A stretch of DNA of 64,000 nt from Chamaea fasciata (taxonomy: Eukaryota > Chordata > Aves > Passeriformes > Sylviidae): NCBI GenBank assembly GCA_029207755.1, contig JARCOQ010000005.1, forward strand, positions 44,293,621-44,357,620, in the 5' to 3' direction. Below are positions 60,465 to 64,000 of the stretch, one piece after another. The position numbers and the translations under genes were made by a program. Under the pieces are notes generated by a model that was not told the DNA's origin, ran no database searches, and saw nothing but the letters and a program-made list of their open reading frames with translations. The number at the start of each line of letters is the position of its first letter. Within the stretch, counting starts at the first letter, position 1.

Positions 60465-61691
60465 ATATGCATCTCAGTGGTGTTCAGCTTATTTAAAACT
60501 TGTGAGTTTTAGTCAGTAGTTAAAGCTTGAGCAAATAGTCTTATACTGAGCTCTTATTTGGTATCCACAGATGAAGTGCTAAGACCTTAGGCTGGCAGTA
60601 TTTGGGTAAATGGATGTGTTGAAGGCAGAGATGCACAAGGGTGACTACAATAAAGCACTAAACCTCATTCAGCCTGTCAAGAGCAAAGGATACCAACACT
60701 AAGCACTGCTTGCCTCAGTTTTCCAAAAGGTTGCCTTGTCCTATGCAATCATCATGTAACATATACCTAGGGCAAGAACAGTAACTTTGTCTTGCGGCTA
60801 CCAAAACTATCCACTAGACTTTTGTTTCATCACTTGGTCAGCTGGTGAACTGTCAGAAGATTTGTGTGAAAAGCATTGTAGATCTTTCTTCCCTCCCGCT
60901 TTTTTTTTTTTTCTTTTACCCTTGATACATGTTTTTTTCATGGTGTGATTACACTGCAGGTTCTGAAAACTTCTGTCCTCAGTTAGAAACATCTCATGTA
61001 GTGTTCCCGCAGTCTATTGCAATTTAAAAACGTTTGGAGGAAAGTAAGACTTAACCAGGGGGCAGGCACCCTTAGGTTGCAGAGGTGTCTGTTAGCGAGC
61101 AGGTGTTGAGGTGCCTTGCCCTGCAGGAGCCAGTAATGCTGCCTCCAGTGCTTGGGACAGGAGTCTTGATGCCTGCTACACCAATAGAGAAATAATACTC
61201 CTTTGTCTTATTAGAAGGAGTGCTGAAACCCCCAATTTAAAGCTAATTCTTAAATCCTTCAGTTCTGCTGTTTAAACATCAATTACTTTAGCTTCTTCAA
61301 ATAAAAGCTGGCCTCTTGGTAAAAATATAGTTGGAATAAATGAGGTACAGCTGACACCCTCCCTGCTCTAATTATTTCTCCTGCTTTTTATCCAAGAAGA
61401 TGAAAACTAAATCCACTGTTGGTCTTAATGTTTTTACCATAGGAATACTCTGTATGTGTGTGTGTGCATGGTTTCTTCTACAAGAACACAGTCTAATTCA
61501 CACGAACATCCTACTTCTGAATTTTTTCTAGGATCTAAACCCACTTGTACCTCCTTTATATCCAGCCAAAACAGGTCGAGGTAGACCACTGCCTCACATG
61601 TGAAGTTTATTCTGGGTAAAGCTCATTCTCTTATACAACATTTGAACCTTTGTAAATAGTCCAACTAGTAAATAGTGAGTGTAAAATGGAA

Positions 61692-61697
61692 AATAAA
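61692..61697 (+). terminator. NUDT4: Middle poly(A) signal AATAAA
   Basis: AATAAA about 1.5 kb after the stop codon, inside GGAAAATAAATGTAA. The sequence just downstream is only moderately T-rich, so it is a weaker candidate than 60459 or 63620. Confidence 0.3.
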
Positions 61698-63619
61698 TGT
61701 AATTTAAACCTTTTGTTACTCAATACACAAATGGTTAACTTCTACTTTTTTAACACAAATTGTGTAAAATGCTGCTATGAATTTTTTTGTGCTGTTACAC
61801 TTTTTTAGAAAAAAAATGTTGTTGCCACAAGTTACTCCTAGAAAATAATCTTGTGCCATATGTAAATGCAGTGAGACTAGGGAAACAGATGATCTGATCT
61901 CTTAATGCTGCTCTCTTTGAAGAGTCATAAATACTACTGAGAAGAGGCATGAGCCAAAAAGTGAAGACTTCTGAAACAGTGGGTAGGACACTGCTTGCCA
62001 TCACTCTTAGCTCCTAGTCCAGGTCACTTCCAGAACTGGAAAGAACACACAAGTGTTCAGGTGCACCTAAAGGTGGAAGTATTGCCAACAGTTTATCCAT
62101 CCTTTCAGCCATGAGGTGGGAGGCCAGTGAAGGAGCATTGCTATTGCAGTAGCGCACGCAGGGGTACACCTATTTTACACTGTTCCAGGCTGGGACACCA
62201 TTTGCTCAGCTCACTACTTTAAACTGTTTAGCCCAGTGAAACAGGACGAGGTGGGGTTGAGCATGATGAATGTCTAATCTTTGTTAAAATCGTACTTGTG
62301 GTGTGGAATGGTACCTCTGGCTCCAAAGCTGCCTTTAAAAGAATTAATCATTTAGCTCCCTTTTTTTGATCACTTTAATGCTCACTTTTTTTGTTCAGTA
62401 GTTATTTTAACACTTTAAATTGAGCAAACATGTATAGGTTTTCTTGTAACAAGATTATATCAAATCCATGAAAGCTAAAACAGAATCCAGAGTTCGAGTT
62501 TGTATTCATTAAAAAAAAATGCTCTGTCTCCATTTTAGATTCTTGGAATGAAATCAATCCAAGCTTGTATGAGATTTAGTGGTAATGCATGATCTTATTT
62601 TGTAACTCTTGAATTATGTATTTGATAATAATGTAAAATGTACAGTATTGCTGTTGCTAACAAACTCAGAGTTGATTGCCTATAAATATTTTTGGTCACA
62701 CACATTTGAGCTGTTCAGTAGTGCCAGACAGATTTTTTTTTTTTTTAAACAGCATTTGTTGTATAAATCTCTTCAGTCTCTATGCAAACTTCAGAATGAA
62801 GCTCTATTGCTTTGACTTCTACTCCCTTTCAAAGAGAAATGTTCTGTGAATTGCAGATACGTAAAGTGAAGACATTTCAATTTTGCTACAGGGAACAACT
62901 GTAGTAAAGGGACAGCAGTATGGCTTCAGTACTAATGAAATCTGACACTAAACTCCAAAAGAAAGAGTTGTAGAAATGGGAAGAGGAAGGCTACAGTTTT
63001 TTCTACTACCTATCAATTTAAATGTAAGAAGCATTTTTTTACATGAATCTCTAGTTCAATAGGCCAAACCTATTTCAAACAAAGTAAATTTGGGATTTTT
63101 CTTATGCCAGAAATTCTGTACAATGTATCCACATTTGGTTCTCCAGAGGAAAAAGGGAAGAGACAGGTTGTCACCTGCAATTGTCAGAGTCTACTTGGTA
63201 CTGCTGCTTTTCCTGGCTGATGAGTTTTGAGATTCTCATGAGTTACATTATGGAGGTATCCAAGAAAAAGAGCCATAAAGTTTAAAATCTCATGGAGCCA
63301 GAATTAAGCAAAATGGATGTGCTTTTTTAAACACCAGAAATCCTGAGGTATTGCAGAGAGGCTGTTCAAGTGAAAAATCTTATTTTGGTGCTTACTGCAC
63401 CCCTGACTTAGCCTAGCATTGTTCTGTTAACAATGTGCTGTGAAAAGAAACATGAGGGACAGACACTTGGTTTACTTAACAGCATGGTTTGTGAAGTGAA
63501 AACTGAAAGGAAGGGGGGGTGGGAAGGGAATTAAGTTGTAAACATTTTGACCTGCTTGCATGGATTTTCTTTAAAGATTGATGTAAGAATTTTGACTTTT
63601 TATATTTGAGGAATACCGG

Positions 63620-63625
63620 AATAAA
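63620..63625 (+). terminator. NUDT4: Distal poly(A) signal AATAAA
   Basis: The last AATAAA in the window on this strand, followed by GTCCTGTGGATGATGTAG, which is GT-rich. It would give a 3' UTR of about 3.4 kb. Confidence 0.45.
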
Positions 63626-63645
63626 ATCTAAATTAGTCCTGTGGA

Positions 63646-64000
63646 TGATGTAGTCATTCCATTGCAAATACTGCGCCAGATGTGATTGTGTGAAAGGATT
63701 CAACCCCATCTGAACTACATTTAAGTTTCATCTAAGTTTCCTACTTCTTGCATTGTCCTTGCACTCAAGCGTTACCTTGTTCCAAAGAATCATTTCTTTT
63801 CCTTGACGTGACACTCCCCTCTCCCCTTGGCACACATGTCCAATGCCTGTCTGAGCTTGAAAACTGGTGCCAGTGCTCAGCATGCTGCTGCAGACCTACC
63901 TCCCCTCCCCTTGTTTTTTGAACCATGCTGTTAGGATGGTAAACAGCTCCTGTGTTTCCCCCTCTCAGTATGACTTCTGACAAGCAGACTGTTACCACAC
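63646..64000. other. Sequence beyond the likely NUDT4 3' end
   Basis: No gene, repeat or RNA feature that I can support. I looked for the end of a convergent gene such as UBE2N and saw nothing I could recognise. Confidence 0.5.

Larger units (their letters stand above)
60200..63645 (+). other. NUDT4: NUDT4 3' UTR (probable full extent)
   Basis: The sequence after the stop codon is AT-rich, with no recognised repeat and several AATAAA hexamers (60459, 60649, 61300, 61692, 63620). The last is followed by GT-rich sequence and is my choice for the main distal end. An exact Pumilio-type TGTAAATA lies at 61651-61658, and ATTTA motifs are scattered. The distal end is inferred; 3'-end reads would settle it. 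Confidence 0.5.

Overview
This is vertebrate nuclear DNA, almost certainly from a bird and probably a passerine. It is AT-rich and poor in CpG, apart from one sharp CpG island near 36.2-37.4 kb. It carries CR1 retrotransposon fragments ending in the ATTCTRTG-type octamer tails typical of birds. It also holds a short element with a tRNA-Ile-like head and a CR1 tail, the build of the SINE family known from passerines. I see no bacterial, phage or CRISPR features.

The only protein-coding gene I can recognise is NUDT4 (diphosphoinositol polyphosphate phosphohydrolase 2, DIPP2), on the + strand. Its five coding exons are 36813-36911, 50364-50474, 56305-56349, 58871-58958 and 59997-60199. They join in frame with GT-AG introns of about 13.5, 5.8, 2.5 and 1.0 kb, giving a 181-residue protein. 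Exon 1 lies in the CpG island, which also holds the promoter and a GC-rich 5' UTR. The 3' UTR starts at 60200 and probably runs to the AATAAA at 63620, with earlier poly(A) signals available. The exon 4 acceptor is a tandem NAGNAG that adds or drops one Gln at residue 86, which is the known difference between the DIPP2 alpha and beta forms.

Layout. 1-36.2 kb: intergenic DNA with no gene I can recognise, holding CR1 fragments near 7.2, 9.0 and 15.0-15.8 kb and scattered homopolymer or simple-repeat tracts. 36.2-37.4 kb: CpG island, promoter and exon 1. 36.9-50.4 kb: intron 1 with one CR1 tail. 50.4-60.2 kb: exons 2-5, with the tRNA-Ile/CR1 SINE in intron 3. 60.2-63.65 kb: 3' UTR. 63.65-64.0 kb: flank.

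From memory of vertebrate synteny, EEA1 and UBE2N flank NUDT4, but I find no exon of either here. A few segments on the minus strand, left of the island, have splice-like borders and stay open. They could belong to a divergent transcript, but similar patterns arise by chance in this sequence, so they are given only as leads.
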